From NCBI RefSeq assembly GCF_016714275.1, contig NZ_JADJNP010000004.1, positions 310,001 through 374,000 of the forward strand: a DNA stretch of 64,000 nucleotides, read 5' to 3'. The DNA is from Tessaracoccus sp. (GTDB taxonomy: Bacteria > Actinomycetota > Actinomycetes > Propionibacteriales > Propionibacteriaceae). The position numbers and the translations under genes are program-made. Under the pieces are notes generated by a model that saw only the letters and a program-made list of their open reading frames with translations, was not told where the DNA came from and did no database searches. Shown here one piece after another: positions 32,534 to 41,188 of this stretch. Positions within the stretch are counted from its first letter, which is position 1. Each line of letters begins with the position of its first letter.

Positions 32534-33915
32534 CGCGAGATCACCGTCGTCTCGTCGAGCGCCTCGCGCGGGGTCGCCGTCGCGGCCTGGGGGATGCGCG
32601 CGCGGTGCGAGATCACCATCAGGATGCCGACGATGATCCAGTTCGCGATCAGGCTGGAGCCGCCCTGACTCATGAACGGGGTGGTGAGGCCGGTCAGCGG
32701 CAGCAGCCGCGAGACGCCGCCGATGATGGCGAACACCTGCAGCGCGAACACGAAGCTGAGGCCGACGGCGAGCAGCTTGCCGAAGCCGTCGGGCGATGTC
32801 AGGGCCGCCTTGCAGCCGCGCGCGACGAGCAGCGCGTACAGCATGATAATGGCCATCAGGCCGAGGATGCCGATCTCCTCGCCGAGCGCGGCGGCGATCA
32901 TGTCGGACTTCGCCAGCGGTGTCAGGCCCGGGCGGCCGAGGCCCCACCCGCGGCCGAACAGCCCGCCCCAGGCGAAGCCGAACTGGGCGGAGATGATCTG
33001 AAGATTGGCGTCGTAGTCGCTGAAGGGGTCGAGCCAGGCATTCACGCGCCGCGGCACGTGGTTGGTGAACTCATAGGCGGCGAGTCCGGCGCCGATGAAC
33101 AGGATGCCGGCCAGGATGGGCCAAGCGGGCCGCTCCGTCGCGACGTAGATCATGACCGTGAAAAGCCCGAAGAACAGCAGCGAGGTGCCCAGGTCGTTCT
33201 GAAACACCATGACGCCGAGGCTGGCGAGCCACATGACGAGGATGGGGCCGAGGTCGCGGGCGCGGGGGAGCTGGAGCCCGAGGAACGAGCGCCCGGCGAG
33301 CGCCAGCACCTCACGCTTCTCGTAGAAGTAAGCGGCGAACGCGATGGCAAGGATGATCTTGGCCACCTCCGCGGGCTGGAACGAGAACCCCGCGACGCGG
33401 ATCCAGATCTGTGCGCCGCCCGACTTGTGTCCGATTCCCGGAACCAGAGGCAGCAGCAGCAACACGAGGCCGGAGATGAACAGCAGGTAGGGGTAGCGCT
33501 GGAGGCGACGGTGGTCGCGCAGGGCGATGAGGACGCCCGCGAACAGCACGAGGCCCAGCGCCGTCCACAGCAGCTGCGTCGCCGAGTCGGTCCGAGGCGG
33601 TTCGGGGATCTGATCGATCCGGTAGATCATCGCCAGCCCGAGGCCGTTCAGGAGGAACACCGTCGGAAGGATGATGGGGTCGGCGTACGGGATGCGCCAG
33701 CGGACGACCGCGTGGGCCGCGAGCCCCATGCCGTACCAGACCGCCGCGACGGGGAGGAGAGTCGACGGCAGCTCGCCGTACAGGTTGAGTTCCGTGATCA
33801 CCCAGCCCGCGAACCCGAAGGTCTGCGCCATGAGCAGCAGCGCGAGCTCGACGCCCCGCCGCTTCCGGTAGACGATCACCTCATCGGAGACCGCCGGCTG
33901 CACCCGTTCCGACAT
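32530..33915 (-). CDS. rodA: SEDS-family peptidoglycan glycosyltransferase (FtsW/RodA)
   Basis: This 461-residue protein has about twelve membrane segments, a VVFQNDLGTSLLFFGLF-like catalytic loop (written here as MVFQNDLGTSLL) and the C-terminal landmark FMSQGGSSLIANW. SEDS proteins polymerise lipid II into glycan strands and work with a class B PBP, here encoded next with a 4-nt overlap. The position in the pstP-pbpA-pknB cluster corresponds to the gene called rodA in mycobacteria. Confidence 0.93.
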   Translation of the reverse strand: MSERVQPAVSDEVIVYRKRRGVELALLLMAQTFGFAGWVITELNLYGELPSTLLPVAAVWYGMGLAAHAVVRWRIPYADPIILPTVFLLNGLGLAMIYRIDQIPEPPRTDSATQLLWTALGLVLFAGVLIALRDHRRLQRYPYLLFISGLVLLLLPLVPGIGHKSGGAQIWIRVAGFSFQPAEVAKIILAIAFAAYFYEKREVLALAGRSFLGLQLPRARDLGPILVMWLASLGVMVFQNDLGTSLLFFGLFTVMIYVATERPAWPILAGILFIGAGLAAYEFTNHVPRRVNAWLDPFSDYDANLQIISAQFGFAWGGLFGRGWGLGRPGLTPLAKSDMIAAALGEEIGILGLMAIIMLYALLVARGCKAALTSPDGFGKLLAVGLSFVFALQVFAIIGGVSRLLPLTGLTTPFMSQGGSSLIANWIIVGILMVISHRARIPQAATATPREALDETTVISR

Positions 33916-35327
33916 CAGCAGGCCTCCATGTCGTCTTCAGGAGCCGACGGCGCCGACGTGCCGGGAGCGGCGGTGAGGAGCGGGACGGGTGTGCGGGTCG
34001 CCGCCGGGAACGCGGATGTGGACAGCGTCGCGCCCGGCGCCACCGGTAGTCCGGGGCCGGTGAAGGCCGGGTCAGGGCGCGGGTTCTCCGCGGCATCCTG
34101 CCGGTCCTTGCGGACCTGGACGCAGCGCTCGGCCATGGCGCGCAGCTCGCTGGTGGTGACGGTGGCGGCGTCCCTGCCGGAGACGCTGATGGCGCCCTCG
34201 ACGCCGCGCTGATAGAACCGCGGCAGGTCGGCGACCGGGATGTCGGTGCGTTCGATCAGCGAACTCAGCGTGAACCCCATCACGGAGCCGGGGAGGCCGT
34301 TGTAGACCGCGACATAGCCGTCGGCCGCGGCGACGAAGTAGCTGTTGCGCGCGTAGGTCACGAGCCCCCACGTGCCGAGGCCGAGGGTCAGCGCGACGGC
34401 GAGCAGGATCACCAGAGCGCCCGGCCAGCGTCGGTGCGATTCGTGCGGCGCGTAGCGGGCGACCTCGTCGGCGTCGTGCCCGGCGTCCTGCGCGGGCGGC
34501 GTCGGATAGGTGGAGTGGGGGAGGAGACCGCCGAACCCGGCGACCTGTGGGACGGTCACCTCAGTGACCGAGCCCACCAGCAGCGGTGCACGGGCGTCGA
34601 GGTCCTCGTCGTGGGCGACGACCTCGGCCGCGACGATCGTGATGTTGTCGTGCCCGCCGGCGGCGTTCGCCGCCTGGGCGAGGGCCTCGAGGCCGGTCGC
34701 GAGGTCGTCGTGGCCGAGCAGCACGCGGATGGCGATGTCGTCGACCATGCCGCTGAGGCCGTCGGAGCAGAACATGATGCGGTCGCCGATGCGGGCGTCG
34801 AGGAGCTCGAGGTCCGGCTCGAACTCCATGCGGCCGTTCAGGACCTTGAGGATGAGGGAGCGGTGAGGGTGCACGGCGGCCTGCGCCGGGGTGAGTTTGC
34901 CCTCGTCGATGAGGGACTGGACCCAGGAGTGGTCGTGCGTGAGCTGCGTCAGCTCGTCGCCGCGGAGCAGGTAGCCGCGGGAGTCGCCGATGTGGCAGAG
35001 GCCGAACTGCTCGCCGTTGAAGAACGCCCCGCAGAAAGTGGTGCCCATGCCGTCGAGCTCGGGGTCGTCGTCGATGAGGTCGGAAAGGCGGGCGTTGGTG
35101 CGGGTCAAGATGCTTGCCGCACGGCTCAGCATCTCCTCGCCGTCGACGGCGCGGGTGTCTGCTTTCGCGGCCTCGGTGGCGGCGACGGCGGAGGCGAGGT
35201 CGCCCGCGGCTGCACCCCCCATGCCGTCGGCCACCAGCAGCAGCGTGGGCGAGGCGTACCCGGAATCCTGGTTGTTCTTCCGGACCCGGCCCACCTCGGA
35301 GTGCGCGTGCACGCGCAGGCTGAGCAT
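33915..35327 (-). CDS. pstP: PP2C-family serine/threonine phosphatase PstP
   Basis: This 470-residue protein has a PP2C domain over its first 235 or so residues (NQDSGYA, LLVADGMGGAAAGD, GDSRGYLLR, CSDGLSGM, GGHDNITIV), which holds the metal-binding aspartates. A single membrane helix near 305-325 and an extracellular tail follow. It removes phosphate from PknB and its targets. The tail ends with a Pro/Ala/Thr-rich stretch. It overlaps rodA by 1 nt. Confidence 0.94.
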   Translation of the reverse strand: MLSLRVHAHSEVGRVRKNNQDSGYASPTLLLVADGMGGAAAGDLASAVAATEAAKADTRAVDGEEMLSRAASILTRTNARLSDLIDDDPELDGMGTTFCGAFFNGEQFGLCHIGDSRGYLLRGDELTQLTHDHSWVQSLIDEGKLTPAQAAVHPHRSLILKVLNGRMEFEPDLELLDARIGDRIMFCSDGLSGMVDDIAIRVLLGHDDLATGLEALAQAANAAGGHDNITIVAAEVVAHDEDLDARAPLLVGSVTEVTVPQVAGFGGLLPHSTYPTPPAQDAGHDADEVARYAPHESHRRWPGALVILLAVALTLGLGTWGLVTYARNSYFVAAADGYVAVYNGLPGSVMGFTLSSLIERTDIPVADLPRFYQRGVEGAISVSGRDAATVTTSELRAMAERCVQVRKDRQDAAENPRPDPAFTGPGLPVAPGATLSTSAFPAATRTPVPLLTAAPGTSAPSAPEDDMEAC

Positions 35328-35330
35328 TGC

Positions 35331-35798
35331 CTAGATCTCCAGCCGCATCAGCGTCTTGCCGATCCGCACGACATCGCCGACCGTGACCTTCGTGGGTTCG
35401 ACCACCTGTTTGCCGTTGACGTAGGTGCCGTTGGTGGACTGCAGGTCGCTGAGCATCCAGGTCGACGGATCGACCTGCACCAGTTGCGCGTGCCGGGCGG
35501 AGGCGTAGTCGTCGTCGAGGAGGAGCGTCGAGTCGGCGGCGCGGCCCAGGTTGATCGTCGGCTCGACGGGGACGGAGACGCCCTGCTGCGGGCCCGCCGT
35601 GATGGCGAACCGGGTGGGCAGGTTGGCCTGTTTCTTGCCGCGCTTACGCCCGCGGTCCGCCGGGATGGCGGTCAGCGAGGACGTCGGCACGCGGCGCCCG
35701 AACATGTCGGTGCGGACGACGTTCGCAACGAAGAGGATGAACAGCCACAGCAGGATCAGGAAGACGATCTTGATCGCGGCGACGATCAGGTCGGACAC
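35331..35798 (-). CDS. fhaB: FHA-domain protein FhaB (FipA type)
   Basis: This 155-residue protein has one N-terminal membrane helix (residues 6-26) and a C-terminal FHA domain (INLGRAADSTLLLDDDYASA, then DLQSTNGTYVNG) that binds phosphothreonine. Such proteins relay PknB signals to the division machinery. The GTG at 35798 lies 3 nt after the fhaA stop, and pstP follows 3 nt after its own stop. Confidence 0.92.
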   Translation of the reverse strand: MSDLIVAAIKIVFLILLWLFILFVANVVRTDMFGRRVPTSSLTAIPADRGRKRGKKQANLPTRFAITAGPQQGVSVPVEPTINLGRAADSTLLLDDDYASARHAQLVQVDPSTWMLSDLQSTNGTYVNGKQVVEPTKVTVGDVVRIGKTLMRLEI

Positions 35799-35801
35799 GG
35801 G

Positions 35802-36506
35802 CTACGACTCCGACGGGGTGTGCACCAGCATCCTGGTGTGGCCGATCTCGATCCGGGTGCCCTCGCCGATCCGCGACTTCGTGACGCGCTGGCCGTTGAC
35901 CAGGATGCCGTTGGTGGATCCCAGGTCCTCGATGCTGATGACGGGGTGATCCGGGTCGCCCGAGACGGTGATCATGGCGTGCCTGCGGGAGATGCCGGGG
36001 TCGCTGAGGCGGAGGTCGGCCTCGGAGCCGCGGCCGATCAACAGGCCGGGGGCGACGAGGGGGTGGCGCATGCCGCTCACCTCGAGCACCATGCGCCCGG
36101 CGCGGGCCTGTTGCTGCGCCGCGCCCGTGGCATCGGCCGCGACGGCCTCGCTGGCGACGGTGAACTGGCCGGTGGGAAGCGAGGTGTCGAGCACGTAGTC
36201 GATGGAGATGGGCCCGTTGAACACGTAGGAGCGGTCCGCGGCGTGGTCGCGGATGCTGGGCAGGATCTCGGAGTTCAGCGTCTTGGAGTAGGGCGCGAGC
36301 CGGTCGTAGTCGAGCTGGGCGAGGCCGATCGTGAACACGTTGGGCACGAGGCGCTTCTCACGGCTGAGCAGCTTGGCCTCGGCGTCCAGCTCGCGCTGGA
36401 TGCCCGCGACGATCTCGACCGGGTGCACGTAGCCCTTGAACGCGCGCGCGAAGACCTTCTCGACGGCGGATTCGATGCGCTTCTCCGCCTTGTTGAAGAC
36501 TCCCAT
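35802..36506 (-). CDS. fhaA: DUF3662 plus FHA-domain protein FhaA
   Basis: This 234-residue protein has an N-terminal DUF3662 domain (ESAVEKVFARAFKGYVHPVE) and a C-terminal FHA domain (GLLIGRGSEADLRLSDPGIS, DLGSTNGILVNG). FhaA binds phosphorylated partners such as the MurJ pseudokinase domain and regulates late peptidoglycan steps. The linker between the domains is much shorter than in mycobacterial FhaA. It is the first gene of the cluster. Confidence 0.93.
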   Translation of the reverse strand: MGVFNKAEKRIESAVEKVFARAFKGYVHPVEIVAGIQRELDAEAKLLSREKRLVPNVFTIGLAQLDYDRLAPYSKTLNSEILPSIRDHAADRSYVFNGPISIDYVLDTSLPTGQFTVASEAVAADATGAAQQQARAGRMVLEVSGMRHPLVAPGLLIGRGSEADLRLSDPGISRRHAMITVSGDPDHPVISIEDLGSTNGILVNGQRVTKSRIGEGTRIEIGHTRMLVHTPSES

Positions 36507-36585
36507 ACACCCTCTCTCGGCTCGGTGGACAGTCTGGGCGAAGCATCACTCTACCCGGTGGACCTGAGCGTTCCCTTAAGGCTCG

Positions 36586-36591
36586 TATGAT
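36586..36591 (+). promoter_or_regulatory. Likely leaderless promoter of lepB (-10 element)
   Basis: TATGAT is a good actinobacterial -10 and ends 6 nt before the lepB ATG at 36598, so transcription would begin at or next to the A of the start codon. No convincing -35 is visible and there is no ribosome-binding site, which agrees with a leaderless mRNA. Confidence 0.5.
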
Positions 36592-36597
36592 TCGGCC

Positions 36598-37254
36598 ATG
36601 GCTGACAAGCAGCGGAAGGCGCACCGTCGAGGGCTGCCGGTGTGGTCCCATTTCCTGATCGCGATCCTGTTGGTGGCGGTGGTCCAGGGCTTCGTGGTCA
36701 AGGTGTACCGGGTTCCGTCGGGCTCCATGGAGCAGACGCTGAGCGTCGGCCAGATGATCCTCGTCAACCGCACCGCGGGCACCCCGGAACGGGGCGACGT
36801 GTGGGTGTTCAACGCGAGCGAGCAGTGGCTCGGCGCGCCGATGCCGACGGTGGACGGCCCGAAGAGCGCGCTCAGGTGGGCCGCCGGCGTGCTGGGGTAC
36901 GGCCCTGGGTTGGACCACGCGCTGGTCAAGCGGGTCATCGGCGTCCCCGGGGACAAGGTGTCGTGTTGCGACCTCGAGGGCAGGCTGACCGTGAACGACG
37001 AGCCCCTGACCGAGCCGTACATCTACGACGACGTTCCCTTCGTGGCAGGCGTCGAGGACTGCACCACGGAGCCGCGTTCGCGGCGCTGTTTCGCGCCGAT
37101 CACGGTGCCCGACGATCGGTTCCTGATGCTGGGCGATCACCGCGGCGACTCGTCGGACTCAGTGTCGAAATGCCGGCGTGAGGACGCCGCGTCGGATTGC
37201 GCGAGGTTCGCGACGGCGGACGGGCTGGTCGGCCCCGTGATCGGGGTGTCCTGA
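36598..37254 (+). CDS. lepB: Signal peptidase I
   Basis: This 218-residue protein has one membrane helix (residues 17-36) and then the catalytic motifs: YRVPSGSMEQTL with the nucleophilic Ser, DHALVKRVIGVPGDKV with the general-base Lys, and LGDHRGDSSDS. It cleaves signal peptides of secreted proteins on the outer face of the membrane. The last 118 nt overlap the convergent VanZ-like gene. Confidence 0.94.
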   Translation: MADKQRKAHRRGLPVWSHFLIAILLVAVVQGFVVKVYRVPSGSMEQTLSVGQMILVNRTAGTPERGDVWVFNASEQWLGAPMPTVDGPKSALRWAAGVLGYGPGLDHALVKRVIGVPGDKVSCCDLEGRLTVNDEPLTEPYIYDDVPFVAGVEDCTTEPRSRRCFAPITVPDDRFLMLGDHRGDSSDSVSKCRREDAASDCARFATADGLVGPVIGVS

Positions 37255-37676
37255 AGGAGTAGCGCCCCAGGGACTCTCCCCGGCTGGCTGAGGATCGTCA
37301 CGGCCGCGAGCCCGACGATGGCGCCGGAGACGTTACCGATGACGTCGCGTGCGTCCGCGACCCGCGGCAGGGCGAGGTATTGCACGAGTTCGACGAGCAC
37401 CGAGCCGCCGAGGGCGACGGCGAGCCAGACCCAGCGCTCCACCCGGGGCCACAGCAGCACGGCCAGCGCCGTCGGGATGGCGAAGAGGACGACGTTGAGC
37501 AGGAACTCCCACCGCCTCGGCGTGAGCACGTCCGGCACGCCCAGCCCCTGGCCCACCGCGTGGATCGCGTTGACGATGGTGTCGATCAGGCCGCCGATGG
37601 GCAGGAGGACGACGGCGAGCATCGCGGCGAGGTAGAGGAGGAACACTCGCTGGAGGATCCGTCGGCGTGCGCTCAT
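37137..37676 (-). CDS. VanZ-family membrane protein
   Basis: This 179-residue protein has four membrane segments and the VanZ landmarks LNVVLFAIPTALAVLL and VELVQYLALPRVADARDVIGN. VanZ-like proteins are associated with glycopeptide tolerance or surface polysaccharides, but their biochemical role is not established. After the last helix there is a tail of about 40 residues encoded antisense to the 3' end of lepB; if translation reaches the stop at 37137, the two genes share 118 nt. Confidence 0.8.
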   Translation of the reverse strand: MSARRRILQRVFLLYLAAMLAVVLLPIGGLIDTIVNAIHAVGQGLGVPDVLTPRRWEFLLNVVLFAIPTALAVLLWPRVERWVWLAVALGGSVLVELVQYLALPRVADARDVIGNVSGAIVGLAAVTILSQPGRVPGALLLQDTPITGPTSPSAVANLAQSDAASSRRHFDTESDESPR

Positions 37677-37697
37677 GGTTCCAGCGTGCCTCGTCCT

Positions 37698-39245
37698 TCA
37701 AACCGCGCCGTCAGGTGACAGCACCGCCTTGAAGGTGCGGCCCAGGATGATGATGTCGCCTGTGAGCGACCAGTTCTCGACGTAGTAGAGGTCGAGCCGG
37801 AGCGCGTCCTCCCAGGACAGGTTCGACCGCCCGCTGACCTGCCACAGGCCGGTGAGGCCCGGCTTCACGAGGAGGCGGCGGTAAGCGGCGTTGTCGTACA
37901 ACGCGACCTCGGCCTCGACCTGCGGGCGGGGACCGACGAGGCTCATGCTGCCGAGGAAGGCGTTGAAGAGCTGAGGGAGTTCGTCGAGCGAGTACCTGCG
38001 GATGAACCTGCCGACGGGGGTGATGCGGGGATCGTTCTGCACCTTGAACAGGGGCTGGTCGGACGTGCCCTGCTCGGCGAGCAGCTCAGCGAGCTGGGCG
38101 TCGGCGTCGGGGACCATCGAGCGGAACTTGTACATCTTGAAGGGTTCGCCGTGCTGCCCGATGCGGGTGTGCGCGAAGAACAGGGGACCCCTGCTCGTGA
38201 GCTTGACGGCCAGAGCCACCGCGATGAGCACGGGGGAGAGCAGCAGGATGAGGAGCCCCGAGCCGATGACGTCGAACGCCCGCTTCGCCCAGTATCTGCG
38301 GCCGGTGAACTCGGGAAACTCGATGTGGATCAAGGGCAGCCCGGCCACCGGCCGGGTGTGGATGCGGGGGCCCGCGATGTCGGTGAGGGCGGGGGCGACC
38401 ACGAGCTCCACCTCGCGCTCCTCCAGCGCCCAGCTGAGCCTGCGCATCTTGCCCGGCTTGAGGGTGTCGGAGCTGGTGAGGACGAGCGTGTCCGCTCCCA
38501 GCTCGTCGAGGACGGCGAGGATGGTCTCGGTCGAGAAGTTCGGGCTCTGGTGAACCGCGCCGAGAACCTCGCCGTCGTCGCCGTTCAGCCGTTCCGCCAC
38601 CGCCCCGACGATGCGGTACCCCGCGTTCGGCTCGCGTGCGATCTCCCGCGCGACGTGCAGGCCCTTCTCAAGGTCGCCCACGATGACGGCGCGGTACTGG
38701 AAACGACCACTGCGGCGGCGACTGTTCAGCCACCTCCGCCAGAGAAGCCGGGATGCCAGCAGCAGGAGTAGGCCTAGGGGGAAGGCGATGAAGAGGTAGC
38801 CGCGAGCCGTCGAGACCTTGAACATCAGGGCGAGCATCGCGAACACGCCGAAGGTTCCCACGGTGGAGTCCAGGATCCGCTTGTACTCGGTGAACCCCGC
38901 CCCGATGATCCGGTGGTCGCGGGTCTCCAGCACTTGGAGCGTGATCATCCAGATGATGGTCAGGACCACCGAGAGCACGGTGTAGCTGACGGTCACGTCT
39001 TCGGGCCATCGGCCGTTGACGAGCACCGTCTCCTGCTCGCCGAGCAGCCGGAAGCGAACAAGCTGCGCGGTGGCTACCGAGGCGAGGATGACGAGGAGAT
39101 CCGCGACCAGTACTCGCCTCGCATAGATTCGCTGCCAGCGCTGGACGCGGTCGTGTGGCGAGGATTGGTTTGGTGAAGCAGGCGGCCCCTGTTTCCTTGA
39201 AGCGTCATCCGCGGGTGAGAACATCCGTGGGGGGTCCTGATGCAC
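37698..39245 (-). CDS. Initiating sugar-phosphate transferase (polyprenyl glycosylphosphotransferase)
   Basis: This protein of about 515 residues has N-terminal membrane helices, a nucleotide-binding-like middle (RAVIVGDLEKGLHVA) and a C-terminal bacterial sugar transferase domain (KRAFDVIGSGLLILLLSPVL, FKMYKFRSM, RYSLDELPQLFNAFLG, MSLVGPRPQ, KPGLTGLWQVSGRS). It loads the first sugar phosphate onto undecaprenyl phosphate to start exopolysaccharide repeat-unit synthesis. The GTG at 39245 has GGAGGAGG about 10 nt upstream; an ATG at 39224 is the alternative. A possible promoter lies at 39388-39416. Confidence 0.9.
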   Translation of the reverse strand: MHQDPPRMFSPADDASRKQGPPASPNQSSPHDRVQRWQRIYARRVLVADLLVILASVATAQLVRFRLLGEQETVLVNGRWPEDVTVSYTVLSVVLTIIWMITLQVLETRDHRIIGAGFTEYKRILDSTVGTFGVFAMLALMFKVSTARGYLFIAFPLGLLLLLASRLLWRRWLNSRRRSGRFQYRAVIVGDLEKGLHVAREIAREPNAGYRIVGAVAERLNGDDGEVLGAVHQSPNFSTETILAVLDELGADTLVLTSSDTLKPGKMRRLSWALEEREVELVVAPALTDIAGPRIHTRPVAGLPLIHIEFPEFTGRRYWAKRAFDVIGSGLLILLLSPVLIAVALAVKLTSRGPLFFAHTRIGQHGEPFKMYKFRSMVPDADAQLAELLAEQGTSDQPLFKVQNDPRITPVGRFIRRYSLDELPQLFNAFLGSMSLVGPRPQVEAEVALYDNAAYRRLLVKPGLTGLWQVSGRSNLSWEDALRLDLYYVENWSLTGDIIILGRTFKAVLSPDGAV

Positions 39246-39983
39246 GGTTACCGATCCTCCTCCTTCGATGCTCGTGAGCCGAAGGCGTCGTGCGGACGCT
39301 ACCGTCCGCTTTCCCCCACATCTGAACTCGCCACCCGTCGCGGCCTGCACTTTTGGCTCGTTCGCGACCAGAAGAGAGTGCTCCCAGATACTAGTGGGCG
39401 ATCCGCGTATCCGAAACTCAGAGCCCGCGGCGCAGCATCAGGTCGTTTCCATCCTGTCAGGAACCGCGTGATTGGCGAGCGTGCGTGTTCGCGAGATCGC
39501 CAACTGTGGGCCTACCCGATCAAGGCCGCGCACCTCGATCGTGTTCCGTGCGAGTGCCGCCAGGCCGGACTGGAGCTGTCGAGCCAAGGACAGACGGTTA
39601 CTGACTTTGGTGACGATGGCCGTAGGAACAGGTGAGGCGGTGTCGGAGATCTCACAACGCCATCCACGAAGTGCCTCGGGCTTGCGGCCGAGGTCGGGGG
39701 CGCAGCCGTAGTGGAGGGGGCGTGACTTCGGGTGATCGCGCTGAGCCTGAACGCATAAGCGCGCTGCCGAGACATGTCCGATGGAGAGTCCGCCGCGGTA
39801 GCTGGGATGCTGTCTTGCGCTTCCCGACGTGCGGTCGGGCGCGCGCTGCTCCAGGATCAGCCATCTGGATGGTTGGGAGCGGTAGGCATCTCGATCGCGT
39901 GTCGGTCTGGACCTCCGTCCTGTATCTTGGGCTCGGGGATGGAGCGACGGGACTTCTGGATCGTCACGGTACGAGAGGAAGCT
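39246..39983. other. Gene-free stretch between two divergent exopolysaccharide genes
   Basis: This 738-nt stretch holds no reading frame that I can tie to a protein family, and its base composition looks less GC-biased at third positions than the flanking genes. The open frames within it overlap one another on both strands and lack recognisable motifs. A likely promoter for the initiating transferase is at 39388-39416. It may hold regulatory sites or decayed coding sequence. Confidence 0.5.
39388..39416 (-). promoter_or_regulatory. Possible promoter of the initiating transferase gene
   Basis: On the minus strand, TTTCGG (complement of 39411-39416) and TAGTAT (complement of 39388-39393) are spaced by 17 nt. 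The -10 is good and the -35 weak. It would give a leader of roughly 135 nt before the GTG at 39245. Confidence 0.4.
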
Positions 39984-41117
39984 ATGACGAGGCGACCGCC
40001 TGCGAACCCGCCGATGGTCGACATCGACGTGATCATCCCGGTGCATTCCGTTTCACGCCCGCTGCGCAGGGCTGTGGACAGCGTGTTGTCGGGGGGCCTC
40101 CCGGGTGTGAAGGCGCTGGTGATCTGCCACAATCTCTCACGCGAGGAGATCATTGAAGCATCCGGGCTGACACCCTCCGCGGACCTGGAGTTCCACGAGT
40201 TCCGCGACTCCATTCGCTCTCCTGCTGGCCCGCGGAATCACGGCATCTCCGTTTCTCGGGCCTCCTACATCGCCTTCCTGGACTCCGACGACCTGTTCGA
40301 CGCGGACGCGCTGCGGCTCTGGGCGGACGAGGCCGGTGCCCATGGGCATCCGGATCTCCTCGTCGGCCAGGTCCATTCCGAGCAGGCGCGGTTCTTCTCC
40401 ACGCCGTGTCCGCGCGTCGGACGGCGTACGGGGCTGCGCCCGCATCGCGACCTTCTCAACGATCGGACAGCCCCGCAGGGGGTCCTGGTTCGCAGGCAAC
40501 TCCTGCGCCCTCCGGCCTCGCCGCGGTTTGATTCCCAGGTCCCGATCGGAGAGGACCTGGTGATCGGGCTGTACCTCTGGAACGCCGCTCGCAGCGTCGT
40601 CTGCTCGCGGTTCCGCGCGGGATATCAATTGAAGGCGGACGCCGACGATCGGCTCACCTCTGCGAGATATCCCCTCAGCACGACGCTCTATCCGGTCCGT
40701 AACCTCCTCGAGCAGGATTGGCCGTACGCGCTCGATGCGAAGTCTCGCGGCGCTCTGGCGAAGAAACTGATCCGCTTTGAACTGATGGGCCTTTCGCTCG
40801 GGTTTGCGCGCGAGAAGAGACTGGGACGCGGTGAACTGGCGCAGATCAGTGTCGTGTTGCGCATGATCGAGGACTTCTACCCCGCCGCGTCCCTTTCCCT
40901 TCCGCTCTGGGAGAGCAGATTCGTCAAGTACGTGCGAGACGAGGACCACGACGGCCTCCTCGGCATGCTGAACATCAGGTCCAAGTGGGCCCGGATCATC
41001 CAGGGTCTGCTGCCCGGGAACCTGTTGGGCGTGTGTGCGCCCGAGCAGGGCTACATCAGGGCCTTTCGCACGGTTGTCGGCGGCAGGTTGCTGCGCGGGT
41101 CGCGCGGGATGCCGTGA
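39984..41117 (+). CDS. Glycosyltransferase family 2 protein
   Basis: This 377-residue protein begins, after a short leader, with DIDVIIPVHSVSRPLRRAV and contains GPRNHGISVSRASYIAFLDSDD, the GT-A nucleotide-sugar binding and DxD-type region. It probably adds a sugar to the growing lipid-linked repeat unit. The ATG at 39984 has AGAGGAAG just upstream, while the longer open frame has no support. The C-terminal 150 residues have no recognisable motif. It opens the plus-strand run of exopolysaccharide genes. Confidence 0.82.
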   Translation: MTRRPPANPPMVDIDVIIPVHSVSRPLRRAVDSVLSGGLPGVKALVICHNLSREEIIEASGLTPSADLEFHEFRDSIRSPAGPRNHGISVSRASYIAFLDSDDLFDADALRLWADEAGAHGHPDLLVGQVHSEQARFFSTPCPRVGRRTGLRPHRDLLNDRTAPQGVLVRRQLLRPPASPRFDSQVPIGEDLVIGLYLWNAARSVVCSRFRAGYQLKADADDRLTSARYPLSTTLYPVRNLLEQDWPYALDAKSRGALAKKLIRFELMGLSLGFAREKRLGRGELAQISVVLRMIEDFYPAASLSLPLWESRFVKYVRDEDHDGLLGMLNIRSKWARIIQGLLPGNLLGVCAPEQGYIRAFRTVVGGRLLRGSRGMP

Positions 41118-41188
41118 TGAGCCCCGGAGAAGAAGGTGCCGTCCCACATGTCCCGCTATTCCCCTTTTCCCATGGAGCTCTCTGACAT

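Noticed and set aside
39438..40046. A minus-strand gene of about 200 codons in the exopolysaccharide gap
   Set aside because: It overlaps the start of the glycosyltransferase gene, has no ribosome site or motif, and competing frames of similar length exist on both strands.
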